A DNA stretch of 64,000 nt from Chachezhania sediminis (lineage in GTDB: Bacteria > Pseudomonadota > Alphaproteobacteria > Rhodobacterales > Rhodobacteraceae): assembly GCF_009765275.1 (NCBI RefSeq), contig NZ_VOPH01000003.1, positions 558,001 through 622,000 of the forward strand, read 5' to 3'. This document shows, piece after piece, positions 16,866 through 24,983 of the stretch (position 1 is its first letter; every line of letters starts with the position of its first letter). A program made the translations under genes and the position numbers. Under the pieces are notes generated by a model. It was not told the DNA's origin, made no database searches, and saw nothing but the letters and a program-made list of their open reading frames with translations.

Positions 16866-17911
16866 GCGCCACCGTGCCCTGTCGACAGACGCGCGACGAT
16901 CTCGGGGCGCGGGGGGCGCGGGACGGGGCTGTCGGCCACGCCCTCGATCAGGTCCAGAAGGGCCAGCGTCGCGATCTCGGCCACGCGGTCCAGATGCAGG
17001 TCGACGGCAGTCAGCGGCGGTGTTTCCGTCCGGGCCCGGATACCGTCGTAGCGGGTGATCACCTTCACATCCCGCGGCACGCTTCGGCCCGCGGCGCGAA
17101 GGCCCACCATCACCCCCGTGGCCAGCGCATCGACCGGCACCAGCACGCCGTCGCAGGCCGGGTTTCGTTCCAGATCGCGCAGGATCGCCGCGGCGGCAGT
17201 CGTTTCACCCTGCGCCTCGTCCACCCGGATCACGCGGGGCACCAGGCCGGCGCGTGACAGTTCCGCGCAATAGGTCCGTTCGAAATCGGCATAGCTGCGG
17301 CGTTGGCTGACCCCGATCATCAATGGGAAGGACCGGGCGCCCGCCGCCAGAAGATGCCGGATCATCAACCGCGCCGTTTCTTCGTATTGAAGATCGACAA
17401 AGGGCCCCTGCGGGTCGGCCGGGCGGCCCACGGCCACCGTCGGCACTGCCCGGCTGGTCAGTAGGTCAAGAAAGCGGTCGTCGGCCGCGGGTTCGACCAG
17501 CAGCGCACCGTCGAAGGGCACATTGCGCAAGGCTTCGACCGGGTCGTCGATAGGGGGCACCAGGATCAGCGCCACATCGCGGCTGAGCGCGGTCAGGGCA
17601 GCCGAGGCCGCGATTTCCATCATGAAGCCCAGCTTTGACGCCCCCGCCGCCACGGCCGTAGGCATCGAGGACAACAGGGCAATCGTGTTCGCCCGCCCCG
17701 TCCGCATCCCGCGCGCCGCCATGTTGGGCGTGTAGTCCAGATCCCGAATCGCGTCGTCGATCCGGGCCCGTGTTTCGGCGTCGACCCGGCGCTTTCCGCT
17801 CAGCGCGTTCGAAACCGTGCCGGGAGAGACCCCGGCCCGGCGCGCCACATCGACAACCGTCGGGCGCTTTCCGCCCGGCTTTTTCGGCTTGCCCGTTTCA
17901 CTGTCGCTCAT
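16862..17911 (-). CDS. LacI-family transcriptional regulator
   Basis: A 349-residue repressor. The helix-turn-helix is PTVVDVARRAGVSPGTVSNA with hinge helix TPNMAARGMRTGRAN, followed by a periplasmic-binding-type effector domain (about 75-340). Its stop overlaps the GMC stop by 4 bp in a convergent arrangement. It is divergent from the arylsulfotransferase/ABC importer genes, and two perfect AAAACGTTTT operators fill the shared promoter region, so autoregulation and repression of the importer are likely. The effector is presumably the imported compound or its product. Confidence 0.92.
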   Translation of the reverse strand: MSDSETGKPKKPGGKRPTVVDVARRAGVSPGTVSNALSGKRRVDAETRARIDDAIRDLDYTPNMAARGMRTGRANTIALLSSMPTAVAAGASKLGFMMEIAASAALTALSRDVALILVPPIDDPVEALRNVPFDGALLVEPAADDRFLDLLTSRAVPTVAVGRPADPQGPFVDLQYEETARLMIRHLLAAGARSFPLMIGVSQRRSYADFERTYCAELSRAGLVPRVIRVDEAQGETTAAAAILRDLERNPACDGVLVPVDALATGVMVGLRAAGRSVPRDVKVITRYDGIRARTETPPLTAVDLHLDRVAEIATLALLDLIEGVADSPVPRPPRPEIVARLSTGHGGA

Positions 17912-17982
17912 CTTGCAGCCATGTCCGCCGAATTTCTGCCCGATCCGCGGGCGCTTCTGGGATCTTGGCTCCCGCCCTTCAG

Positions 17983-18036
17983 TAAAACGTTTTAATTCAC
18001 CGCCGGCAAGCGCATAAGATCTTTAAAACGTTTTAA
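17983..18036. promoter_or_regulatory. twin LacI-type operators
   Basis: TAAAACGTTTTA (17983-17994) and TTAAAACGTTTTAA (18023-18036) are perfect palindromes with the central CG typical of LacI-family operators. Their centres are 41 bp apart, about four helical turns, so two dimers would lie on the same face of the DNA. They lie 72-125 bp upstream of the LacI gene and 60-113 bp upstream of the arylsulfotransferase-like gene. Confidence 0.85.
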
Positions 18037-18095
18037 CACCCAACATCCAACGCCGCGAGATCCGAAAGGCCGCGCCCGAACCGGAAGGACACGAC

Positions 18096-19232
18096 ATGAC
18101 GGCATCGACACTGGAACGACCCACGAAGGCCCTGCCCGACCAGGTGACCCTGCGCCGCCGCGCCCTTGGGCTGACGGCTTACGATCCGGCCCGGTCCGCC
18201 GGGGGCTATACCCTGTTCGCGGGACAGACGGCCGCAGGTCGCGTGGACCTGGTGGATATCGAAGGCAACACCGCCCACACGTGGCAGATGCCGGTCCGCG
18301 CCGGCCGCGACGCAGTGATCCTGCCCAACGGCAATCTGGGTTACAACGGCAGCCACAAGACCTCGGCCGCGCTCTATCCCGCCTGGGACCTGTGGCATGG
18401 CGGCGATTTCTACGAAGCGACACCCTCGGGCGAGATCGTCTGGCGGCACGAGGACATCTTTCACCACCATGACGGCCAGTGGCTGGCCAATGGTAACCTG
18501 CTTTACACCGTCGCCGCGCCGCTTCCGGCCGACAAGGCCGCCCGCGTCACCGGCGGCGATCCCCGCAAGGACGGGGCCGACGGCATCATCCAGTCCGACA
18601 TCGTGCGCGAGGTGAACCGCAAGGGCGAAACCGTCTGGGAATGGCGGATCTGGGACCATCTCGACCCGGCCGACTTCCCCGTCCATGCGATCTTCGACCG
18701 GCGTCACTGGCCGATGATCAACGGCCTGTCGCTGACGAAGACCGGCCTGATCCTGATGAGCCTGCGCACGACCTCGGGCGTGATCGCCGTCGACCGTGCC
18801 ACCGGCCGCGTGGTCTGGCACGTCGGCCCCGACGTCGTGGCCCAGCAGCACACACCGATGGAGATGGAGGACGGCTCCATCCTCGTCTTCGACAACGGGA
18901 ACGTCCGGCAGGGGTCGACCTCTCCCTTTTCCCGCGCGCTGGAATTCACGCCCGAGGGCAAGGTCACGTGGTCCTATGCCGACCCGATGCCGCCCAGCTT
19001 CTTTTCGCCCTACATGGGCTCGTGCCAGCGGCTGTGGAACGGCAACACGCTGATCTGCGAAAGCGCGTTCGGGCGGCTGTTCGAGGTGACGCCCGAGGGC
19101 GAAACCGTCTGGGAATACGTCATCCCCGACTTCGCCGAATACCCTGCGCCACTGAACCAGTTCACGCAAGGCCAGCACAATTCATGCTTCCGCGCCCACC
19201 GCTACAAGGCGGAGCAGGTGACATGGCTGTGA
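18096..19232 (+). CDS. arylsulfotransferase (ASST)-family protein, cytoplasmic
   Basis: A 378-residue beta-propeller-like protein of the arylsulfotransferase family. Repeated blade motifs are visible: NGNLGYNGSHKTS, NGNLLYTVAAP, NGLSLTKTGLILMS, EDGSILVFDNGNVRQGS and NGNTLICESAFGRLFEV. Typical ASSTs are periplasmic, but this one has no signal peptide and begins MTASTLERPTKALPDQ. It overlaps by 10 bp with an ABC permease gene, so its substrate is probably what the importer brings in: an aryl sulfate, sulfonate or related aromatic. Assignment to sulfate transfer is by family only. Confidence 0.78.
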   Translation: MTASTLERPTKALPDQVTLRRRALGLTAYDPARSAGGYTLFAGQTAAGRVDLVDIEGNTAHTWQMPVRAGRDAVILPNGNLGYNGSHKTSAALYPAWDLWHGGDFYEATPSGEIVWRHEDIFHHHDGQWLANGNLLYTVAAPLPADKAARVTGGDPRKDGADGIIQSDIVREVNRKGETVWEWRIWDHLDPADFPVHAIFDRRHWPMINGLSLTKTGLILMSLRTTSGVIAVDRATGRVVWHVGPDVVAQQHTPMEMEDGSILVFDNGNVRQGSTSPFSRALEFTPEGKVTWSYADPMPPSFFSPYMGSCQRLWNGNTLICESAFGRLFEVTPEGETVWEYVIPDFAEYPAPLNQFTQGQHNSCFRAHRYKAEQVTWL

Positions 19233-20053
19233 CTGACCTGCAAACCCCGCCCACATCCGAGAACGGGCTCCTGCCTCAAATCAAGCGCCTGTGCGGCATC
19301 GCCGCCGCGACGCTGACAGGGGGCCCGGTGATCTCGTTCCTGTTCATCCTGGGCATCTGGTCCGCCGTGGGTGCCCTGCAGATCCTGCCAGAGGCGATTT
19401 TTCCCGCGCCCTGGTCGGTATGGTCCGCCACGGTCGAGATGTGGCAGAACGGCACCCTGGCCAAGGACCTGCGCGTGTCGCTGTCGCGCGCGGCCATCGG
19501 GTTCGTCCTGGGCGCAAGCCTTGGCGTAGCGCTGGGGCTGCTGACAGGGCGCGTCGCGGTGATCCGGACGCTGCTGAACCCGTTCCTGACGCTGCTGCGT
19601 CCGATCCCGGCCATCGCGCTGGTGCCCGTGGCCATCGTCTGGTTCGGCATCGGCGAAGGGTCGAAATACTTCGTCATATCCTACACCGTGTTCCTGACGG
19701 TCTGGTTCAACACCCATCACGGCATGGAATACGTGCCGGAAACCTACCTGCGGGCCTCGCGCTCCCTTGGAGCGTCGAAACTGCGGGAATTCCTGACGGT
19801 CGTGATCCCGGCTGCCGCCCCCCACATCTTTGCCGGCATAAGGCTGGGCGTGGCGCTGGCCTTCCTCAGCCTTGTCGCCGCGGAACTCTCCGGCGCGTCG
19901 TCGGGCATCGGCTATCGGCTGCAGGAGGCGCGGCAGTACATCCGCACGGACCGGATGTTCTCGCTGCTGATCATCCTTGGCCTGCTTGGTGCCACCGTCG
20001 ACCTGATCGTCCACCACATCGGCAAGAAACTCGTCCATTGGGAGCAGTCGTGA
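19223..20053 (+). CDS. ABC transporter permease, SsuC/TauC type
   Basis: A 276-residue inner-membrane permease with about six hydrophobic segments, for example [20 protein letters not shown] and [20 protein letters not shown]. The EAA loop is [20 protein letters not shown]. It belongs to the sulfonate/nitrate/taurine importer family. ATG 19223 lies inside the preceding arylsulfotransferase-like gene, and its stop overlaps the ATPase start (TGATG), giving tight translational coupling. It pairs with the next two genes. Confidence 0.92.
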   Translation: MAVTDLQTPPTSENGLLPQIKRLCGIAAATLTGGPVISFLFILGIWSAVGALQILPEAIFPAPWSVWSATVEMWQNGTLAKDLRVSLSRAAIGFVLGASLGVALGLLTGRVAVIRTLLNPFLTLLRPIPAIALVPVAIVWFGIGEGSKYFVISYTVFLTVWFNTHHGMEYVPETYLRASRSLGASKLREFLTVVIPAAAPHIFAGIRLGVALAFLSLVAAELSGASSGIGYRLQEARQYIRTDRMFSLLIILGLLGATVDLIVHHIGKKLVHWEQS

Positions 20054-20838
20054 TGACCACCATGCTCAACGAAGGTCATGTCCGGGTTCAGGATGTCACC
20101 ATCCGCTTCAACGGAAAGAAGGGCCCCGTCATTGCGCTCGACACCACCAATGTCGACCTGAAACCCGGCACCTTCACCGCGCTGATCGGCCCGTCGGGCT
20201 GCGGCAAGTCCACCCTGATGAACGCGATCGGGGGCTTCGTGAAGACGTCCTCCGGCACGATCGCCCTGGACGGTGTGCCGATCACCGGCCCGTCCGACAA
20301 GGTGGGCGTGATCTTCCAGCAATACGGCCTGTTCCCCTGGTTCACGGCGCTTGGCAACGTGCGCTTCGGGCTGAAGCGGCTCGGCCTGTCGAAGGCGGAA
20401 GAGATCGACCGCGCCCGCGCCGCGCTGGACGAGGTGGGCCTTGGCGCCCATGCCGACAAGTACCCCCAACAGTTGTCGGGCGGCATGAAACAGCGCGTGG
20501 CCATCGCCCGCACCTTCGCCTTCGGGCCGAAGGTCCTCTTGATGGACGAACCCTTCGGCGCGCTGGATGCCCAGACCCGGCTGGTGATGCACGATCTGTT
20601 GCTGAGCGTCTGGCAGAAGCACCGCGCCACGGTCCTTTTCGTCACCCATGACGTGGACGAGGCGCTGCTTCTGGCCGACGAGGTCCGGGTCATGAGCCAG
20701 GCCCCCGGCCGCCTGATCCGGCACTACGAACTGACGCAAGCCCGCCCCCGGACCTTCAGCCGCTCCGGCTCGGACCTGCTGACCATCCGGGACGAGATCA
20801 TCGACCTGCTGCGCCCCCGCGCGCTGATCGATGCCTGA
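20053..20838 (+). CDS. ABC transporter ATP-binding protein, SsuB/TauB type
   Basis: A 261-residue ATPase powering the adjacent permease. It has Walker [11 protein letters not shown]-loop QQYGLFPWF, signature [13 protein letters not shown], Walker [13 protein letters not shown] and switch [25 protein letters not shown] is typical of the sulfonate/taurine/nitrate subfamily. The start at ATG 20053 overlaps the permease stop. Confidence 0.93.
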   Translation: MTTMLNEGHVRVQDVTIRFNGKKGPVIALDTTNVDLKPGTFTALIGPSGCGKSTLMNAIGGFVKTSSGTIALDGVPITGPSDKVGVIFQQYGLFPWFTALGNVRFGLKRLGLSKAEEIDRARAALDEVGLGAHADKYPQQLSGGMKQRVAIARTFAFGPKVLLMDEPFGALDAQTRLVMHDLLLSVWQKHRATVLFVTHDVDEALLLADEVRVMSQAPGRLIRHYELTQARPRTFSRSGSDLLTIRDEIIDLLRPRALIDA

Positions 20839-20868
20839 ACAACAACTGATCTGACAGGAGAGACCCAA

Positions 20869-21837
20869 ATGACCATGTTCAAGACCCTCGCCGTCACCAC
20901 GGCCATCGCCCTTTCCCCCGTCCTTGCCCCGGTCCTTGCCCATGCCGAAACGCTGGTTTTCGCGTGGAGCCCGAACCCGCAGACCCCGCAGGTCGATGTC
21001 GCCATCGCCCAGGGGTATTTCACCGATGCCGGGCTGGATGTGGAGATCGTGTCCTTCCCCACGGGCCGCGAAGGGTTCGAGGCGCTGATCGGCGGGCAGG
21101 TGGACGTGGCCTTCATGGCCGAATTCCCCGCCGCCACCGGCGCCCTGACCGGGCAGAATTTCCGGATCGTGGGCGATCTGGCGCGCTATACCGGGTCGCG
21201 CGTGATCGGCAATACCGCGGCCGGGCCGCTGACCTCGCCCGCCGACCTTGCCGGCCGGCGGATCGGCACGACCATCGGCACCAATGTCCACTACTTCCTG
21301 GACGGCCTTCTGAAAGACGCAGGCGTCGAGGCGGAAATCGTGTCGGCCGCCCCGCCGGATCTGGTCCCTGCCGTGACCCGCGGCGATGTCGACGCCATTG
21401 TCCCCTTCCCCACCTTCTATGGCGCGGCCGCGAAGACCCTGGGCGACAATTATGTGGAACTGCGCGGCGGCGACTATCAGGTCCATTACATCCTGGCCGC
21501 CACGCCCGGGATGACGGGCGAGAGGCTGGAGACGCTGAAATCCTTCATGGGTGCGCTGGCCAGGGCGGACGCCGAAGTGGCGGCGGATCCGGCGATGGCG
21601 ATGCAGGCGGTCGCGGCGTCCATGAACGGGACGATGCCGGTCCCGGCGATTGAAACCATGTGGCAGGACGTCGATATCGGCCTGAAGCTGGACGATGGCC
21701 TGGCCGACCTGATCGCGGCCGAAGCCGACTGGATCCTGGCCCAGGGCGTGATCCGGGGCGAACCGCTGTCGGCCGAATCCATCGCGGCCTACATGGCCCC
21801 CGAAGCGCTGAACAGCGCCGCGACCGTCGGCAACTGA
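20869..21837 (+). CDS. ABC transporter substrate-binding protein, SsuA/TauA type
   Basis: A 322-residue periplasmic receptor with signal peptide (MTMFKTLAVTTAIALSPVLA, cleavage after AHA). It belongs to the NMT1/SsuA-like fold: FAWSPNPQTPQVDVAIAQGY, GYFTDAGLDVEIVSFPTGRE and IGGQVDVAFMAEFPAATGA. An AGGAGAG ribosome site precedes ATG 20869. It is the last gene of the LacI-controlled operon and ends at a short perfect hairpin. The ligand is unknown; a sulfonate or aryl sulfate fits the context. Confidence 0.9.
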   Translation: MTMFKTLAVTTAIALSPVLAPVLAHAETLVFAWSPNPQTPQVDVAIAQGYFTDAGLDVEIVSFPTGREGFEALIGGQVDVAFMAEFPAATGALTGQNFRIVGDLARYTGSRVIGNTAAGPLTSPADLAGRRIGTTIGTNVHYFLDGLLKDAGVEAEIVSAAPPDLVPAVTRGDVDAIVPFPTFYGAAAKTLGDNYVELRGGDYQVHYILAATPGMTGERLETLKSFMGALARADAEVAADPAMAMQAVAASMNGTMPVPAIETMWQDVDIGLKLDDGLADLIAAEADWILAQGVIRGEPLSAESIAAYMAPEALNSAATVGN

Positions 21838-21849
21838 CCGACCCCGTAG

Positions 21850-21870
21850 GGTGCGTGCTCTGCACGCACC
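21850..21870 (+). terminator. hairpin after the ABC operon (REP-like sequence)
   Basis: GGTGCGTGC-TCT-GCACGCACC is a perfect 9-bp stem with a 3-base loop, 12 bp after the substrate-binding protein stop. There is no T-run, so it may be an RNA-stabilising or Rho-assisted end rather than an intrinsic terminator. The preceding GTAG and the stem resemble short palindromes that I recall recurring in alphaproteobacterial genomes. Confidence 0.45.
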
Positions 21871-21951
21871 ATTCGCCGTCCTGAAACCATCCAGGCCACC
21901 CGCACACAGCAACAACTTATCGAACCCCGATCCCGGTGCTATGGCTGGCGG

Positions 21952-23571
21952 ATGATCTGGAATGTTCTCTTCGCGCTGGGTGGCGTGGGCGTTTTTCTTG
22001 TCGGGATGCTGATGCTGACCGAAGGCCTGAAGGGCCTGGCCGGCGATCAGATCCGGTCGGTCCTGGCCCGGTTCACCAGCACCCCCCTCAGTGGCGCCGT
22101 CACCGGCGCCCTGACCACCGCGGTGGTGCAGTCGTCCAGCGCCACGACTGTCACCGCGGTAGGCTTCGTCGCGGCGGGCGTCATGACATTCGCCCAGGCC
22201 CTGGGCATCATCTTCGGTGCCAATATCGGCACGACGCTGACCGGCTGGATGGTGGCGGGGCTTGGCTTCAAGCTGGACCTGGGTCAGGCGGTGCTGCCGG
22301 TCGTCTTCCTGGGTGCCGTTCTGCACCTGACCGGACGGCCAAGGCTGGTGGCGGCAGGTCAGGCGCTGGCCGGGTTCGGCCTGCTGTTCATCGGCATCGA
22401 TTTCCTGAAGGACGGGCTGGACGCGTTTCAGGGGATCGTGACGCCCCAGGACTTTCCGCCCGACACCCTGGCCGGTCGCCTGCAACTGCTGGGCATCGGG
22501 TTGGTGATCACGGTGGTGACCCAGTCGTCCAGCGCCGGGGTCGCCACAGCGCTGGCCGCCCTTGGTGCCGGGGCGATCAACTTTCCGCAAGCGGCGGCGC
22601 TGGTGATCGGCATGGATGTCGGCACCACCTTCACCGCCCTTCTGGCCACACTGGGCGGCGGGACCATGGCGCGGCGCACGGGCCTGGCCCATGTCGTCTA
22701 CAACCTGATGACCGGTGCCATGGCCTTTGCCCTGCTGGGGCCCTTTTCCGCCTTTGTCATGCCACTGATCGGCGGCGGCAACGGCCAGATCGCGCTGGTG
22801 GCCTTTCACAGCCTCTTCAACGGACTGGGCGTCGTCCTGATCCTGCCGGTGGCGCAGCCCTTCGCCCGGCTGATCGAATGGCTGGTGCCGGAACGCGGAT
22901 CGGCCCTGACCGCCGGGCTGGACCCCGCCGTCCTGCCAGAGCCGCCGCTGGCCACGCGGCTGGCGCTGGACTGCCTTGAACGGCTGAACATCGCGACCTG
23001 CGATCATCTGTGCCACAGGCTGGGGGCAGAGCTGCCACCCGATGCGGTCCGCCACGACAGCGAGGAATTGCGTGCCGCCCTGACCGAGCTGCGCGCATAT
23101 CTCGACCGGATCATCCTGCCGCCGGGAACCAAGGACCAGACACAGGCCCTGGCCAGTGCCTTCCACGCGCTGGACCACCTTTTCCGCCTGCTGCATCGCT
23201 GCGACCAGGCAACCCGGATCATCACGCTGGGCAAGACGCATCGTCTGCGCCGCCTGCGCGGGCTGATGGCGGGCGCCGCGGCCCGGCAGGCACGGCCCGC
23301 CGACCGCCAGGCGACCGAGGCGATGCTGGACCGCCTTCGGACCCTGATGAAGGACCAGCGCCGGGCCCCGCGCGACCGGATCGTGGCCGCCGCCGTGTCG
23401 GGCACCGTCAGCGACCAGCTGGCACTGGACCAGCTGGACGCGCTGCGATGGCTGCACCGCACCGCGTATCACTTGTGGCGGATCCGGGTGCACCAGAACC
23501 GGGCCGCCGCCCCGACCGATCCTGCAATCCCCCCGGCCGAAGAGGCCCGGATCGAAGTCACCCAGGACTGA
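21952..23571 (+). CDS. Na/phosphate cotransporter family protein (NptA-like with PhoU-like tail)
   Basis: A 539-residue inner-membrane protein. Two inverted repeats each carry the diagnostic QSSS motif (VVQSSSATTVTAVGFV and VTQSSSAGVATALAAL), the signature of the type II Na/Pi cotransporter family. About eight hydrophobic segments occupy residues 1-310, for example VLFALGGVGVFLVGMLMLTE. Residues 340-530 are helical and charged, like the PhoU-like cytoplasmic tail. It would bring phosphate in with sodium. It begins 114 bp after the preceding operon, so it may be separately transcribed. Confidence 0.9.
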   Translation: MIWNVLFALGGVGVFLVGMLMLTEGLKGLAGDQIRSVLARFTSTPLSGAVTGALTTAVVQSSSATTVTAVGFVAAGVMTFAQALGIIFGANIGTTLTGWMVAGLGFKLDLGQAVLPVVFLGAVLHLTGRPRLVAAGQALAGFGLLFIGIDFLKDGLDAFQGIVTPQDFPPDTLAGRLQLLGIGLVITVVTQSSSAGVATALAALGAGAINFPQAAALVIGMDVGTTFTALLATLGGGTMARRTGLAHVVYNLMTGAMAFALLGPFSAFVMPLIGGGNGQIALVAFHSLFNGLGVVLILPVAQPFARLIEWLVPERGSALTAGLDPAVLPEPPLATRLALDCLERLNIATCDHLCHRLGAELPPDAVRHDSEELRAALTELRAYLDRIILPPGTKDQTQALASAFHALDHLFRLLHRCDQATRIITLGKTHRLRRLRGLMAGAAARQARPADRQATEAMLDRLRTLMKDQRRAPRDRIVAAAVSGTVSDQLALDQLDALRWLHRTAYHLWRIRVHQNRAAAPTDPAIPPAEEARIEVTQD

Positions 23572-23732
23572 CCAAGGACCAGCGACCCGGTCCGGGCGGA
23601 CGGTCCTCCCCGCCGCCCACCCTCGACATCGCGCTTTTATAGGAACGCGGTGCAAGTCTGACCCACATTCAGCCTTCAGTTCCGCCTTTCCGGGCCGAAC
23701 TGTGCAGCGCCGGCATTCCGGCCGGATGCTCC

Positions 23733-23767
23733 AAAGAAAAAGGCCCGCCCCGGGCAATGCCGGGGCG
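23733..23767 (-). terminator. Rho-independent terminator, minus strand
   Basis: CGCCCCGG (23746-23753) pairs with CCGGGGCG (23760-23767) across a 6-base loop. On the minus strand it is followed within four bases by TTTTTCTTT. It sits just past the end of the dctP remnant, so it was the terminator of the former minus-strand operon. Its good condition suggests the upstream acyl-CoA synthetase transcript may still end here. Confidence 0.8.
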
Positions 23768-23805
23768 CGTGCGTCGTGGTTGTCGTCGAAACGGAATGGA
23801 TCAGT

Positions 23806-24303
23806 TCACTTCGGCACAGCCGTTTCATAGATCTTGGCGGTAATCGCCTCGCGGCCGCCGTTCAGCTCGTCCACGATGCCTTCCCACTTGGTCAGCAGAT
23901 CCTTGTAGGTGGTCTGCAGCGCCTCGGCGTTCTCGAAACCGCGCTGTTCGGCCAGGTCCAGAAGGCGCTTGGATTCGGTGTCCGCAAAGTCAGAGAACTG
24001 CGTGGTCAGGCTTTCGCCCGGTTCGACCACGTTCACGCCGTGCTCGCCCGCATCGGCCAGGGCCGCATCATCTTCGGCCGCGAACGCGATGGCCACGTCG
24101 ACAGCCGCCAGCGCGCCTTCCTTGTAGAACATGGTCTGCGTTTCCGGGGACAGGCTGGCCCCGCTGTCGGCGTTCATGTTGACCGGGATGCCGCCGGCAA
24201 AGGTGCCGATGCCCATGTCGGTCACGTCCTTGACGACGTCATAGAGCGACATCTGGATCAGCCACGCCGTGTTGCCCGCGACGCAGTCCAGCTGGCCCCG
24301 CTC
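23806..24303 (-). pseudogene. TRAP transporter substrate-binding protein (DctP) C-terminal remnant
   Basis: About 165 codons of an otherwise clean reading frame: ERGQLDCVAGNTAWLIQMSL, then GIGTFAGGIPVNMNADSGAS, to a stop after IYETAVPK. This matches the C-terminal half of DctP/TRAP solute receptors, including the ligand-proximal helix and the long C-terminal helix. The N-terminal half and signal peptide are missing; directly upstream, in another frame, lies TRAP permease sequence. No start codon or ribosome site serves it. Confidence 0.75.
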
Positions 24304-24307
24304 CAGC

Positions 24308-24485
24308 CCGGCAGGATGCCGGCCGGCAGCAGCATGCCGATCGATTGGCCCGTGAACATGCCGTATAGGACGAAAAGGATGCTGGGCGGGATCATCGTCC
24401 CGATGGTGCCGGACGCCGCGACGACGGCCGTGGCCAAGGATGACGCAAGCGATAGCGCAGCATCTCCGGCACCGCCAAGCGCGCA
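24308..24485 (-). pseudogene. TRAP large permease (DctM) internal remnant
   Basis: One frame reads LAVPEMLRYRL. After a frameshift it reads SLATAVVAASGTIGTMIPPS, then ILFVLYGMFTGQSIGMLLPA. That is the hallmark central segment of DctM (VALPEMRRYGYD ... ATGAVAAGGTLGIMIPPS). It is fused at its 3' side to the dctP remnant, so an internal deletion joined two genes of one TRAP operon. Confidence 0.7.
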
Positions 24486-24496
24486 CGGATCAGCAC

Positions 24497-24732
24497 TCAG
24501 GCGGCTTCGCGGTGGGTCAGGTGCGACCCGTCTTCCAGGATATGGGGCGCAGGACACCGACCTTGCGGGCGGCGTCCTTCAGGTCCAGGCTCATCTCCTC
24601 GGGCGGACCGTGGGCGCCGCGGCGGGAATCCTGTTCATAGGGCGCGACCACGTCGGGGACGAAGGCCTCGACCCGGTCCGCGATGTCCAGCGCCCGGTCC
24701 GACATGCCGGACGTGTCGAATGCAAAGGTCAT
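24497..24732 (-). pseudogene. acyl-CoA dehydrogenase N-terminal remnant
   Basis: From ATG 24732 (MTFAFDTSGMSDRALDIADR) the frame continues VEAFVPDVVAPYEQDSRRGA and GVLRP. A one-base slip then gives HILEDGSHLTHREAA to a stop at 24497. This is the N-terminal 80 or so residues of an ACAD family protein. Its start overlaps the stop of the upstream remnant in the ATGA manner of intact operons. Confidence 0.6.
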
Positions 24733-24835
24733 CTGGGTGCCATCCGGATTGCGACGTCCGGGCGGATCGTCCCGTCGTTCAGCATCGGGTTCACCACGAT
24801 GGAATCGCGCCAGCATAGCGTGTCCCCAGAGATCA
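24729..24835 (-). pseudogene. unidentified C-terminal remnant
   Basis: A frame ending SGDTLCWRDSIVVNPMLNDG TIRPDVAIRMAPR then stop overlaps the start of the acyl-CoA dehydrogenase remnant. It has normal codon use but only about 33 codons and no start. It is the tail of a deleted gene whose family I do not recognise; the operon context suggests CoA-ester metabolism. Confidence 0.4.
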
Positions 24836-24837
24836 CC

Positions 24838-24960
24838 CAGCTCGGTGTTCAGGTCCAAAATCGTGACTTTCGCCCCGGCCGCTGCCAGCAGGTCAGCGGG
24901 TGCACCGCCCAGGCCAGATGCGCCACCGGTGACGATGGCTGCGGTTCCTTCGATCTTCAT
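24838..24960 (-). pseudogene. short-chain dehydrogenase (HSD10-like) N-terminal remnant
   Basis: From ATG 24960 it reads MKIEGTAAIVTGGASGLGG then LLAAAGAKVTILDLNTELG. This is the Rossmann TGGxxGLG start of a short-chain dehydrogenase like 3-hydroxyacyl-CoA dehydrogenase type II. It stops after about 40 codons. It is the first gene downstream of the intact acyl-CoA synthetase, 23 bp away, so it was in the same operon. Confidence 0.7.
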
Positions 24961-24983
24961 GTCGGTCTTCCTTGCTAACTCCG

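Noticed and set aside
19912-23757. A 1,281-codon minus-strand open frame across the ABC ATPase, receptor and Na/Pi genes
   Set aside because: The three plus-strand genes have full domain sets, ribosome sites and overlaps. The reverse frame is His/Gln/Gly/Arg-rich and without motifs.
23806-24960. A single fused TRAP/SDR/dehydrogenase protein
   Set aside because: The pieces lie in different frames with stops between them and match partial families; they are separate remnants.
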